Shown here in pieces: positions 54,082 through 62,239 of a stretch of DNA of 64,000 nucleotides. The stretch is taken from positions 310,001 through 374,000 of the forward strand of contig NZ_CANLTU010000001.1 of NCBI RefSeq assembly GCF_947494125.1. Reading direction: 5' to 3'. The notes under the pieces were generated by a model, which ran no database searches, was not told the origin of the DNA, and worked only from the letters and a program-made list of their open reading frames with translations. Position 1 is the stretch's first letter. Every line of letters begins with the position of its first letter. The position numbers and the translations under genes were made by a program. Source of the stretch: an uncultured Tenacibaculum sp. (GTDB lineage Bacteria; Bacteroidota; Bacteroidia; Flavobacteriales; Flavobacteriaceae).

Positions 54082-54693
54082 TTAATTGTTGTCTATTATT
54101 AAGTTTATGTAAGGTTGAATAACTTCATCAAACTTTTTTAATAAGAACGATTTGCTATTTTTTTCTAGAGTAGAATGATGGATTGCTATTCCTTCAATCA
54201 TACTCATTAATTGTTGTGCAATGATTGAAACTGGAAGGGTTATTTTTATTTCGTTGTTTTTTAAAGAAGAATGAACAATATTCTCTATTTCTTTATGGTA
54301 ATCACGTAAAGTTTCAATAATTTTTGTTCGTACAGTTTCATCTTCTTCACTTTCTAATTGAAACAAAAAATATCTACGAATAGGGTAGGTGAGACCATTA
54401 TCAGATTTTTCAACAAAATCAATTAAATTGACAAAAAACGAATACCTATTTTTTATTCTTTCTAACAAAGATTCATTAGAGTCTTCAATTAAAAGGTCTT
54501 CATATAGTTTAAAAAAGTATTCATCTAAAGCAGCTAAATATATAGCATGTTTGCTTTTAAAATGATGATATATGGCTCCTTTTGAAGAATTGGTAGCTTC
54601 AATAATATCATTTAAACTAGTCTTTTTATAACCTTTATTTAAAAATAAAGTAAAAGCAGTTGATATTATTTTTTCTCTTCCTTGTTTAGCCAT
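54082..54693 (-). CDS. TetR/AcrR-family repressor
   Basis: 203 residues from the ATG at 54693. The N-terminal helix-turn-helix (~3-50) reads ISTAFTLFLNKGYKKTSL and NDIIEATNSSKGAIYHHFKS, the classic TetR signature. The ligand-binding half is unrelated to known drug-binding types. It is the first gene of a tight operon with the ALO oxidase and PLP protein. A 22-base palindrome (54733-54754) just upstream is the likely autoregulatory operator, and a TATATTTG -7 element (54712-54719) sits between them. The inducer is probably the pathway substrate. Confidence 0.92.
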   Translation of the reverse strand: MAKQGREKIISTAFTLFLNKGYKKTSLNDIIEATNSSKGAIYHHFKSKHAIYLAALDEYFFKLYEDLLIEDSNESLLERIKNRYSFFVNLIDFVEKSDNGLTYPIRRYFLFQLESEEDETVRTKIIETLRDYHKEIENIVHSSLKNNEIKITLPVSIIAQQLMSMIEGIAIHHSTLEKNSKSFLLKKFDEVIQPYINLIIDNN

Positions 54694-54711
54694 TATAAAC
54701 TGTAATTTTCT

Positions 54712-54719
54712 CAAATATA
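54712..54719 (-). promoter_or_regulatory. -7 element (TATATTTG) of the tetR operon
   Basis: On the minus strand TATATTTG matches TAnnTTTG, about 19 bases before the tetR ATG. The -33 position overlaps the 22-base palindrome at 54733-54754, so a bound repressor would block RNA polymerase. Confidence 0.5.
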
Positions 54720-54732
54720 GAGAAAAAAACAG

Positions 54733-54754
54733 AAACAGACCATTTGGTTTGTTT
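54733..54754. promoter_or_regulatory. Palindromic operator, probable TetR binding site
   Basis: Arms AAACAGACCA and TGGTTTGTTT around a TT centre pair at nine of ten positions, a 22-base inverted repeat of the size and ACCA/TGGT style typical of TetR-family operators. It covers the -33 region of the tetR promoter and lies between the tetR start and the LuxE-like stop. Confidence 0.65.
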
Positions 54755-54756
54755 TT

Positions 54757-55731
54757 TTATAAAACCATTAAATTACAACCACGAATATCAGAATTATCAA
54801 AACGACCAATAATTTCGAAACTAGTATCTGTGTATACTTTTCCTAAATCTTGCGTAGCAATAAAAGAACAAGAGTTGTAGTTTGCTAGGTCAATAACATT
54901 AATTCCGCCAGATTTTTCTTTTGATAAAATTGAGAGCGCGTCTTCAGTATCTCTTGTTAAAATTTGCATCCATGGAGGGCAATTAAAAACACCATTTCCT
55001 TTTGAATATCCTTGACTTAATAATTCGGTCATTCCATATTCAGAGTGAATTTGTTGAACTCCAAATCCATTCGTTAATATTTGATGTAATTCATTTCTAA
55101 TAAGCTCTTTTCTTCTACCTTTCATACCACCAGTTTCCATTATTATGGTGTTTTTAAGATTGAAATCATATTGCTCAATTAAGTCTAATAAAGCAAAGGA
55201 AACTCCGATTAGTAATATTTTTTGACCTTTTTTGTCTAATTCTATTAGTTTTTTAGCTAATTCAGATAAATTATTAAGGTAAAAACCGCTTTCTGGCTGT
55301 TTTGATCGTTTAATAAGGTCGTTAACCATATAAACTAAAGAAGAGCCTTTTCGTTCTAAATAATTAGGTAATAAAGCTAAAACAGTATAATCTTTAATAT
55401 CTCCATAGAAATACTCAAAACCTTTTAAATAACTAGTTTCATACCATGATAAATCGGTAACTAAATGTTTACTGGTAACATTACCAGTAGTACCTGAACT
55501 TGAAAAGGTTTCTTGAATTTCATTTGTTGATGATACTACCTTCTTAGTTTTGAAGAATTGAATTGGTAAAAAAGGAATTTGTTCAATTGTTTGTACATCG
55601 GATGGATGGATGTATAATAAATCACAAAACGAACGGTACACTTTATTATTTTTAAACTGGTGCTTAAAAACGTTTAAAGCTACTTTTTTAAATTCTTCTT
55701 TTGATTGTATGTTAAAAACTTGTTCTTTCAT
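54757..55731 (-). CDS. LuxE/PaaK-family adenylate-forming enzyme
   Basis: 324 residues from the ATG at 55731; a TTG four codons earlier falls inside a -7 element and is unlikely. The adenylation P-loop TFSSSGTTGNVTSKH (~79-93), EYGMTELLSQGY (~232-243) and GRFDNSDIRGCNLMVL at the C terminus identify the LuxE-type acyl-activating group. LuxE transfers acyl chains to an enzyme Cys and then to a reductase, but no LuxC or LuxD is nearby. It may activate a fatty or aromatic acid for lipid or pigment synthesis. It is upstream of the tetR operon, which has its own promoter. Confidence 0.85.
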   Translation of the reverse strand: MKEQVFNIQSKEEFKKVALNVFKHQFKNNKVYRSFCDLLYIHPSDVQTIEQIPFLPIQFFKTKKVVSSTNEIQETFSSSGTTGNVTSKHLVTDLSWYETSYLKGFEYFYGDIKDYTVLALLPNYLERKGSSLVYMVNDLIKRSKQPESGFYLNNLSELAKKLIELDKKGQKILLIGVSFALLDLIEQYDFNLKNTIIMETGGMKGRRKELIRNELHQILTNGFGVQQIHSEYGMTELLSQGYSKGNGVFNCPPWMQILTRDTEDALSILSKEKSGGINVIDLANYNSCSFIATQDLGKVYTDTSFEIIGRFDNSDIRGCNLMVL

Positions 55732-55740
55732 AAGGTTTGA

Positions 55741-55748
55741 CAAAAATA
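55741..55748 (-). promoter_or_regulatory. -7 element (TATTTTTG) of the LuxE-like gene
   Basis: The minus strand reads TATTTTTG, matching TAnnTTTG, 9 bases before the ATG at 55731, implying a leader of only a few bases. The nearest TTG upstream is too close for a standard -33. Confidence 0.38.
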
Positions 55749-55805
55749 ATAGTATTTAACGCAACCTTTTTAATTTTTCTTCATCTAGTAAGTAAAGAAT
55801 AAGAT

Positions 55806-56516
55806 ATGAAGAACGTTTATTGGTTAAAAACTATAGTATTCACTTTATTTATAACTGTAATTTCCTGTCAAAATAATGATGAAATAGTTATAGATTCAGA
55901 TAATCTATTAATAGGGAATTGGACAAATGCTATTTATAATTCAGATACAGAAACTACTACTTTTAAACGTATTAATAAACTTCCGAACGAAGCATATGGA
56001 GTTTCTTTTCAAAAGAATGGAGCTTTTATACAAAGAACATCTGGGTGGTGTGGAACACCTCCGTTAATATTTTATAATGTAGAAGGGAGTTTTTTGTTAA
56101 ATAACAAAATTATAAAAGTTACATCTCAAGAGTTTCCTGGGAACTTTAATTGGAAAATTATTTCAGTAAATGAAAAACAATTAGTTGTAAAAAGAGCGTT
56201 AACAAATCAGGAAAAAGATCACCAAAAATTAATGTTATTATTTTCAGAAATAGAAACATTATCAGCAAGTGTTACTTGTGTAAATGGCAATGATTGGAAT
56301 TTCATAGGTTATGGAACAAAGGGGTGTGGAGGCTTTCAAGGTTATATTGCGTATTCAAATAAAATAGATGTAACTGCATTTATACAAAAAGTAGGAGATT
56401 ATACAGAAAAAGAAGACGAGTATAATAAAAAATGGGGAATTGTTTCAGATTGCAGTGTTCCATCAGAACCATTAGAAGTAGATTGTGTAAATGGATCTCC
56501 TGTGTTGAAATATTAA
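55806..56516 (+). CDS. Lipoprotein of unknown function
   Basis: 236 residues. The signal peptide ends in the lipobox TVISC (Cys at residue 22) followed by QNNDE; the acidic residues after Cys resemble the flavobacterial lipoprotein export signal. The mature part has paired cysteines (SGWCGTPP; SVTCVNGNDW; KGCGGFQGY; VSDCSVPSEP; EVDCVNGSP), suggesting several disulfides. I do not recognise a family. It is 16 bases upstream of the ECF sigma gene and probably transcribed with it. Confidence 0.65.
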   Translation: MKNVYWLKTIVFTLFITVISCQNNDEIVIDSDNLLIGNWTNAIYNSDTETTTFKRINKLPNEAYGVSFQKNGAFIQRTSGWCGTPPLIFYNVEGSFLLNNKIIKVTSQEFPGNFNWKIISVNEKQLVVKRALTNQEKDHQKLMLLFSEIETLSASVTCVNGNDWNFIGYGTKGCGGFQGYIAYSNKIDVTAFIQKVGDYTEKEDEYNKKWGIVSDCSVPSEPLEVDCVNGSPVLKY

Positions 56517-56532
56517 TTATTTTTAATAAAAT

Positions 56533-57084
56533 ATTAAACACATTAAACTAAAAGAACTTATACAAAAATGTTGCCAACAAGATATAAAGGCTCAAGCTGA
56601 AGTTTATCAACTTTTTGCAAAGAAGTTGTTTGCAATATGTTTAAAATATTCTAAAAATTATGAAGACGCTGAAGACACATTACAAGATAGTTTTTTAACT
56701 ATTTTCAGTAAAATAAATCAATTTAGACATAAAGGTTCTTTTGAAGGGTGGATAAAAAGAATAACTATTAATATAGCTATAGAGAAGTATAGAAAAAAAA
56801 CACCATTACGAATTATTAAAGAAGAAATTATAGAGGATCATGAAGATGACATAATGATAAACGAAAACTCTTTAAATGTAGATTTTCTATTAAACAGTAT
56901 TCAACAATTGCCCGATCGATATCGATTAGTTTTTAACCTATACGTTTTGGATGATTTTTCTCATAAAGAAATAGCAACTTTATTAGAAATATCAGAAGGA
57001 ACATCAAAATCAAATTTGTCTCGAGCAAGAAAAATTTTAAAACAAAAAGTAGAGAAACATTATCAAAAAATAAAGGAAGCATAG
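56533..57084 (+). CDS. ECF-family RNA polymerase sigma factor without a canonical start codon
   Basis: 183 residues if started at ATT 56533. Region 2 (LFAKKLFAICLKYSKNYEDA, then TLQDSFLTIFSKI) and region 4 (LPDRYRLVFNLYVLDDFSHKEIATLLEISEGTSKSNLSRAR) are complete. The TTG at 56626 would cut off the first helix. In-frame translation upstream, I-K-H-I-K-L-K-E-L-I-Q-K-C-C, lines up with the usual ECF N terminus (M-K-x-I-x-L-x-x-L-I), with ATT where Met is expected; no ATG, GTG or TTG lies between the stop at 56527 and that segment. An ATT start (as in infC) would give weak, possibly regulated translation; a mutation is the alternative. The anti-sigma-like gene follows directly. Confidence 0.85.
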   Translation: MKHIKLKELIQKCCQQDIKAQAEVYQLFAKKLFAICLKYSKNYEDAEDTLQDSFLTIFSKINQFRHKGSFEGWIKRITINIAIEKYRKKTPLRIIKEEIIEDHEDDIMINENSLNVDFLLNSIQQLPDRYRLVFNLYVLDDFSHKEIATLLEISEGTSKSNLSRARKILKQKVEKHYQKIKEA

Positions 57085-58395
57085 ATGGATGATTATAAAA
57101 ACATAGATCGATTGTTTCAAGAAAAGCTTAAAAGTTTAGAGACTGTTCCAAGTCCAGAAATTTGGGATGCTATTGAAGCAAAACTTCAAAAGAAGAAAAA
57201 AAGACGTGTGTTACCTATTTGGTGGTATAGTGGTATTGCCGGTGTTTTAATTATAGGAATACTTATTGTTCTTAATAAAAACAAAACACAATCAAATGAT
57301 ATTTTTAATAATGTTCCAATAATAGTTGAAGAAAATAAAAAGACATTATTTAAAGAAATACCAAGAATAGAGAAAGATACAATTGATACTGAAATAGTAT
57401 ATAAAGAAAACAACAATTCAGAAATTTTAGAAAATAAAAAAGAAAATAAATCACAAACAAAACAAGAAGAAAATTTAATTAATACAGATTTTATTCTTAA
57501 AAAAAGCACCGCATTTACTCATAAAAAAACGGAGAAGAATAATAAGGAAGGGTTCTTATCTGATAAAAAAATTGCTATAGAAAAAGAACAAATAGTAGCT
57601 AAGAAAGATTCTGTTTTTAATATTGAAAAGAAAAAAGACTTTTTAGCAGAAGTAAATAAATTGGATAGTATTAAAGATGTAAAATTAATTGAAAAAAAAT
57701 GGTCAGTTATACCAACAGTTGCCATAGTAAATTCGAATTCTTTTTCTAAAACATCACCTTTAGATCAAAGTCTAGCTTCAAATACAAGTGGAGATAATTC
57801 TATTTCTTATGGAGTGAGAGTAGATTACAAATTAAATAATAAATGGTCTTTACAAACTGGTTTTTTTAAGAGAAATTTGGATTTTTCAACAAATAATCTT
57901 TCTGTGGTATCTAATGTTTCTGGAAGTAACTTTAAAAATGTAAATTATAATTCAGATGTTTCATTCATATTAATAAACAACGAATTTTCAAGTAATTCAG
58001 CCATTCTAAGTGGAGCAAATATAACAGAACAAAAAGTTAATTTAAAACAAACATTTGGGTATGTAGAAATACCAATTGAAGTAAAGTATACTTTAATTAA
58101 TAAACAAAAATTTAACACCAAATTAGTATCGGGTTTTAGCACATTATTTTTAAATAATAATAATATTTTATTAGAAACACTTAATACATCTAAAACAATA
58201 GGAAGAGCAACAAATTTAAACTCTATTAATTTTAGTGGAAACTTAGGAGTTGATTTTAATTATTCATTGAATAATAAATTAAATTTTAATATTACTCCAA
58301 TGTTTAAAGTGCACATGAATACATTTTCTAATAAAGCAAATGGTTTTCAACCTTATACTATAGGTATATATAGTGGATTGTCATATAAATTTTAA
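57085..58395 (+). CDS. Anti-sigma-like cytoplasmic helix, TM and outer-membrane beta-barrel protein
   Basis: 436 residues, directly after the sigma gene (stop and ATG adjacent). A ~40-residue cytoplasmic helix (DRLFQEKLKSLETVPSPEIW), a basic patch and one membrane segment (~46-62, WWYSGIAGVLIIGILIV) are as in anti-sigma factors. A long Lys/Glu-rich linker (~65-200) and a C-terminal beta-barrel-like domain (~205-436) ending in GIYSGLSYKF follow. The layout suggests one protein spanning the periplasm and controlling the sigma factor. Members of this family commonly follow ECF sigma genes in Flavobacteriaceae. Regulation by the barrel is inference. Confidence 0.75.
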   Translation: MDDYKNIDRLFQEKLKSLETVPSPEIWDAIEAKLQKKKKRRVLPIWWYSGIAGVLIIGILIVLNKNKTQSNDIFNNVPIIVEENKKTLFKEIPRIEKDTIDTEIVYKENNNSEILENKKENKSQTKQEENLINTDFILKKSTAFTHKKTEKNNKEGFLSDKKIAIEKEQIVAKKDSVFNIEKKKDFLAEVNKLDSIKDVKLIEKKWSVIPTVAIVNSNSFSKTSPLDQSLASNTSGDNSISYGVRVDYKLNNKWSLQTGFFKRNLDFSTNNLSVVSNVSGSNFKNVNYNSDVSFILINNEFSSNSAILSGANITEQKVNLKQTFGYVEIPIEVKYTLINKQKFNTKLVSGFSTLFLNNNNILLETLNTSKTIGRATNLNSINFSGNLGVDFNYSLNNKLNFNITPMFKVHMNTFSNKANGFQPYTIGIYSGLSYKF

Positions 58396-58405
58396 AAACA
58401 AAAAG

Positions 58406-58801
58406 ATGAAAAAATTAGCATTAATTATTTTAACATTAATAATAACATCGTGTAGTGTTGATACGCCAGATTATCAATATAAACTGCTTGAAATAAAAGA
58501 CTTTACAGTACCACAAAGTTTTAATTATGGAGAAGTGGCTACAATAAAAGTAACTTATGAGTTACCAAGTTCCTGTTATGAATTCCATAGTCTATATTAT
58601 CAATATAAAGAAACAACAAGAATCGTAGCAATAAGATCATTAGAAATTTTAGGTAAAAACTGTCCTCAAGTAGTTATTGAAAAAGAGTTAGAAATTCCAA
58701 TTACAGTATCACAAAAAGAAGATTATTTATTTAAATTTTGGAAAGGAAAAGATAATAATGGGGAAGATATTTTTGAAGAAAAAGTAGTTCCAGTAAATTA
58801 A
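58406..58801 (+). CDS. Small lipoprotein
   Basis: 131 residues from the ATG at 58406, 10 bases after the barrel gene's stop and the start of a lipoprotein signal (MKKLALIILTLIITSC, Cys at 16). The mature part is a beta-sandwich-like domain with two Cys (SSCYEFH, KNCPQVV) and a final EKVVPVN. I do not recognise a family. As the last gene of the sigma operon it may be an accessory of the envelope-signalling protein. A terminator follows at 58801-58823. Confidence 0.65.
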   Translation: MKKLALIILTLIITSCSVDTPDYQYKLLEIKDFTVPQSFNYGEVATIKVTYELPSSCYEFHSLYYQYKETTRIVAIRSLEILGKNCPQVVIEKELEIPITVSQKEDYLFKFWKGKDNNGEDIFEEKVVPVN

Positions 58802-58823
58802 AAAGAGGCACATGCCTCTTTTT
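58801..58823. terminator. Bidirectional intrinsic terminator
   Basis: Inverted repeat AAAAGAGGC / GCCTCTTTT with a 4-base loop. It ends the sigma operon and, on the minus strand, the isoaspartyl peptidase gene, whose stop codon overlaps its edge. Confidence 0.8.
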
Positions 58824-59862
58824 AATTTTTATAAATTTTTAAAATTAATTTGCCTTTATCGTCCATAGAAGCACGATACATACCAGCAGTGTTAAATTCA
58901 AAAGACATGTTTCCATTTTTATCTAATGCTACAATACCTCCTGTACCACCAAGTTTTGTAAGTTTGTTTTGAATTACATCTTTAGTAGCATCTTTTAAGG
59001 TTTTATTTTGATACTCCATTTGAGCAGAAATATCATAAGCAACTTGAGCTCTTATAAAATATTCGCCCCAGCCAGTAGATGAAACACCACAAGTTTTATT
59101 ATTAGCATAAGTACCAGAACCAATAATTGGAGAGTCACCAATTCTATTCCAACGTTTATTTGTCATACCACCAGTAGATGTACCTGCAGTAATGTTTCCG
59201 TCTTTATCAAGAGCAACACAACCAACAGTTCCAAACTTACTGTCTTTAATTTCTGGATCGTAAAAAGCAGATTTTGTATCGTGGTCTAATTCGGTTTTCT
59301 CTTTTTCTTTTATTCTTTGAAGTGACTTAAATCGTTTTTCAGTAAAAAAATAACTAGGATCTACAATTTCTAGTCCCTGTTCTTTGGCAAAAATAGATGC
59401 GCCTTTACCAGAGAGTAAAACATGGTTAGAGTTTGTCATAACTTTACGAGCAGCAGAAATAGGGTTTTTTACATTAGTAATACCAGCAACAGCTCCAGCA
59501 TTTAAATTATTTCCATTCATAATAGAAGCATCCATTTCATTTGTTTCATTATGTGTAAAAACCGCACCTTTCCCAGCATTAAATAATGGGGAGTTTTCCA
59601 TAATATGAATTGTTTTTTCTACAGCATCTAAACTAGTACCACCATTTTTTAAAATAGTATAACCAGTGGTAATAGCTTCTTTCAGTTTAGTTTTATACGC
59701 TAATTCTCTTTCAGAAGTCATATTCTTTTTTAAAATAGTACCGGCACCTCCATGAATAATAATAGCAAATTCATTTTTTTTAATAGGTTTAGAATGCTCT
59801 TTATGCGTGGTACAGCTAAGGATACAACAACTTAAAGTAAAGAAAATAAATGTTTTTTTCAT
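58822..59862 (-). CDS. Isoaspartyl peptidase/L-asparaginase, lipoprotein
   Basis: 346 residues from the ATG at 59862, which begins a lipoprotein signal (TLSCCILSC lipobox); an upstream in-frame start would add 27 unlikely residues. It is a plant-type Ntn-hydrolase: IIIHGGAGTI near the N terminus, and the autoprocessing site KFGTVGCVALDKDG where the Thr becomes the new N-terminal nucleophile. TAGTSTGGMTNKRWNRIGDSP is the substrate-binding block. It cleaves isoaspartyl dipeptides and asparagine. A lipid anchor means it works outside the cytoplasm, probably on peptides in the periplasm. Confidence 0.92.
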   Translation of the reverse strand: MKKTFIFFTLSCCILSCTTHKEHSKPIKKNEFAIIIHGGAGTILKKNMTSERELAYKTKLKEAITTGYTILKNGGTSLDAVEKTIHIMENSPLFNAGKGAVFTHNETNEMDASIMNGNNLNAGAVAGITNVKNPISAARKVMTNSNHVLLSGKGASIFAKEQGLEIVDPSYFFTEKRFKSLQRIKEKEKTELDHDTKSAFYDPEIKDSKFGTVGCVALDKDGNITAGTSTGGMTNKRWNRIGDSPIIGSGTYANNKTCGVSSTGWGEYFIRAQVAYDISAQMEYQNKTLKDATKDVIQNKLTKLGGTGGIVALDKNGNMSFEFNTAGMYRASMDDKGKLILKIYKN

Positions 59863-59974
59863 TTTATTATTGTTTAATATTAAACAAAAACTAAAGGTTT
59901 TGTTTGATTTATAAAAATGTAAAATTATTTGTAGTTTTGACAAAAAATTTAAAACAACTAAAATTACAATAAAA

Positions 59975-61516
59975 ATGGCAGATTTTGGTATTAAAGAAGC
60001 TTTAGCTCAATTAGGCTTAAAAGACATAAATGAAGGAACATCTACAGGTTCAGTAAATTTTTCTAATGGAGAAATTATTGAAAGTTATTCACCAGTTGAT
60101 GGCAAGTTAATAGGAAAAGTAAAAACTACTACTAGAGAAGATTACGATAAAGTAATGGATGCCGCTACTTCGGCTTTTAAAACTTTTAGAACAATGCCAG
60201 CTCCACAAAGAGGAGAAATTGTTCGTCAGTTTGGAAATAAATTAAGAGAGTTAAAAGAGCCATTAGGTAAATTAGTTTCTTATGAAATGGGTAAATCTTA
60301 CCAAGAAGGTTTAGGAGAAGTTCAAGAAATGATTGATATCTGTGATTTTGCTGTAGGTTTATCACGTCAGTTAAACGGACAAGTAATTCCTTCAGAAAGA
60401 CCAGGACACGTAATGAGAGAGCAATGGCACCCAATTGGTGTAGTTGGAATTATTTCTGCATTTAATTTTCCAGTAGCTGTTTGGGCTTGGAATACTGCTT
60501 TAGCTTGGATATGTGGAGATGTATGTGTATGGAAAGGTTCAGAAAAAGCTCCTTTATGTTCAGTAGCATGTCAGAATATTATTGCTGATGTTTTAAAAGA
60601 AAATAATTTACCAGAAGGTATTTCTTGTATCATCAATGGTGATTATAAAGTAGGAGAGTTTATGACTAAAGATACTCGTATTCCTTTAGTATCTGCTACA
60701 GGATCTACTCGTATGGGAAGAATTGTTGGAGCAACAGTTGCTGAACGTTTCGGAAATTCTTTATTAGAGTTAGGAGGAAACAACGCAATTATTATAACAC
60801 CAACTGCTGATTTAAAAGTAGTCGTTCCTGGAGCTGTATTTGGAGCTGTTGGTACTTGTGGACAACGTTGTACTTCTACACGTCGTTTAATTATTCACGA
60901 ATCAGTTTACGATAAAGTAAGAGATGCTATTGTTGGTGCTTATGGGCAGTTAACTATTGGTAATCCTTTAGATGAAAAAAATCATATTGGTCCATTAATC
61001 GATCACGATTCAGTAAATACTTATTTAGCTGCTATTGAAAAAGCAAAAGCTGAAGGAGGAAAGGTATTAGTTGATGGTGGAGTTTTAGAAGGAGAAGGTT
61101 ACGAAAGCGGATGTTACGTAAAACCAGCTATTATTGAAGCTGAAAACCATTTTGAAATTGTACAACACGAAACATTTGCTCCAATTTTGTACTTAATGAA
61201 GTATTCAGGAGAAGTAGAAAATGCAATTGAATTACAAAACGGTGTTGCTCAAGGATTGTCTTCATCTATTATGACTAACGAAATGAAAGAAGCAGAGAAG
61301 TTCTTATCATTTGCAGGATCTGATTGTGGTATTGCTAACGTAAACATCGGAACTTCTGGTGCAGAGATTGGTGGTGCTTTTGGAGGTGAAAAAGAAACTG
61401 GTGGTGGACGTGAGTCTGGATCTGATGCTTGGAAAGTATACATGCGTCGTCAAACAAATACAGTTAATTATTCAGATGAATTGCCTTTAGCACAAGGAAT
61501 TAAGTTTGATTTATAG
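59975..61516 (+). CDS. amaB: ALDH7-type aldehyde dehydrogenase (aminoadipate-semialdehyde type)
   Basis: 513 residues. It has the catalytic loop GTCGQRCTSTRRL (Cys nucleophile in QRCT, ~299), the Glu motif SLLELGGNNAIII (~262) and the cofactor segment SATGSTRMGRIVG (~240). The C terminus, IGGAFGGEKETGGGRESGSD followed by an AWKVYMRR block and PLAQGIKF, is diagnostic of the ALDH7/antiquitin group that oxidises alpha-aminoadipate semialdehyde in lysine breakdown. A TAGTTTTG -7-like element at 59932-59939 has a poorly spaced -33. A terminator follows at 61540-61570. Confidence 0.9.
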   Translation: MADFGIKEALAQLGLKDINEGTSTGSVNFSNGEIIESYSPVDGKLIGKVKTTTREDYDKVMDAATSAFKTFRTMPAPQRGEIVRQFGNKLRELKEPLGKLVSYEMGKSYQEGLGEVQEMIDICDFAVGLSRQLNGQVIPSERPGHVMREQWHPIGVVGIISAFNFPVAVWAWNTALAWICGDVCVWKGSEKAPLCSVACQNIIADVLKENNLPEGISCIINGDYKVGEFMTKDTRIPLVSATGSTRMGRIVGATVAERFGNSLLELGGNNAIIITPTADLKVVVPGAVFGAVGTCGQRCTSTRRLIIHESVYDKVRDAIVGAYGQLTIGNPLDEKNHIGPLIDHDSVNTYLAAIEKAKAEGGKVLVDGGVLEGEGYESGCYVKPAIIEAENHFEIVQHETFAPILYLMKYSGEVENAIELQNGVAQGLSSSIMTNEMKEAEKFLSFAGSDCGIANVNIGTSGAEIGGAFGGEKETGGGRESGSDAWKVYMRRQTNTVNYSDELPLAQGIKFDL

Positions 61517-61539
61517 AATATAAAATTTATTATAAATAG

Positions 61540-61570
61540 AAAAAGTCACATCTTTAAGATGTGACTTTTT
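61540..61570. terminator. Bidirectional intrinsic terminator
   Basis: Inverted repeat AAAAAGTCACATCTT / AAGATGTGACTTTTT, between the plus-strand aldehyde dehydrogenase and the minus-strand ankyrin gene. Confidence 0.85.
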
Positions 61571-61593
61571 TATTTTTGAGATAGTTCTATTTT

Positions 61594-61977
61594 TTATTTA
61601 TCCATAGCATCTTTTATTAATTTATAAGCTTCATGAGCTTTAGACATTTTAGCATATTGAAGAGCAGTAAAGTTACCTCTTTCTGATTTTGTATTTAATT
61701 TAGCTCCTTTGTCAATTAATAATTTAACAATTTTTACTTTATTATATCTAGCGGCAAACATTAATGGAGTTAATCCAGTAGATATTCTATTAATATTTGT
61801 TCCGTTTTCTATCATAGCTTTTACAGCTTCATAGTTTCCAGCTTTAATTAATTTACAAAAAGTACTAACTTTTGGATATTCAATTGATGTTTTCAAATTT
61901 GGTTTATGTAAATCAGAAGCAGTAATGGTTCCAAAAGATAATAAGATTGCGAATGCGGTAAAGATTAATTTTTTCAT
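61594..61977 (-). CDS. Secreted ankyrin-repeat protein
   Basis: 127 residues with a signal peptide (MKKLIFTAFAILLSFGTITAS). Two clear ankyrin repeats follow (GNYEAVKAMIENGTNINRIS, then TGLTPLMFAARYNKVKIVKL; next LLIDKGAKLNTKSERGNFTA) plus a half repeat. Short exported ankyrin proteins of this kind are common in marine Flavobacteriaceae, and some partner with catalase. No partner is adjacent. Function unknown; a protein-binding role is likely. Confidence 0.85.
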   Translation of the reverse strand: MKKLIFTAFAILLSFGTITASDLHKPNLKTSIEYPKVSTFCKLIKAGNYEAVKAMIENGTNINRISTGLTPLMFAARYNKVKIVKLLIDKGAKLNTKSERGNFTALQYAKMSKAHEAYKLIKDAMDK

Positions 61978-62239
61978 GATGTTGAGTTTTTCAGATTAGG
62001 ATTATGTCTAATAGACGCTTATAAAAAAAAAACGTTTCAGTAAAATGTAATAGTTAACATATATTTAATAATTGTTCTTAAAAAGTTCTTAAAATCAACA
62101 GTTTATTTAAATTAATGTATTTAAAATGAATTGTTTATAAATTTGTTAGAGTTGAGTAATAATTAGATATCATAAAATGAAAACACTTTTAATATTTTAT
62201 ATTTATTAAACCTTTTAGTCCAAAAAAAGTCATATAAAT
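61978..62239. other. Gene-free divergent intergenic region
   Basis: About 260 bases between the ankyrin gene and the DUF1800 gene. It is AT-rich and holds no coding-like frame. I found no TAnnTTTG element in good position on either side, so the promoters are not resolved. Confidence 0.5.

Noticed and set aside
59903..59939. TTTG ... TAGTTTTG upstream of the aldehyde dehydrogenase
   Set aside because: The 25-base spacer is longer than the usual 17-20, so I did not list it as a promoter; the -7 half may still be real.
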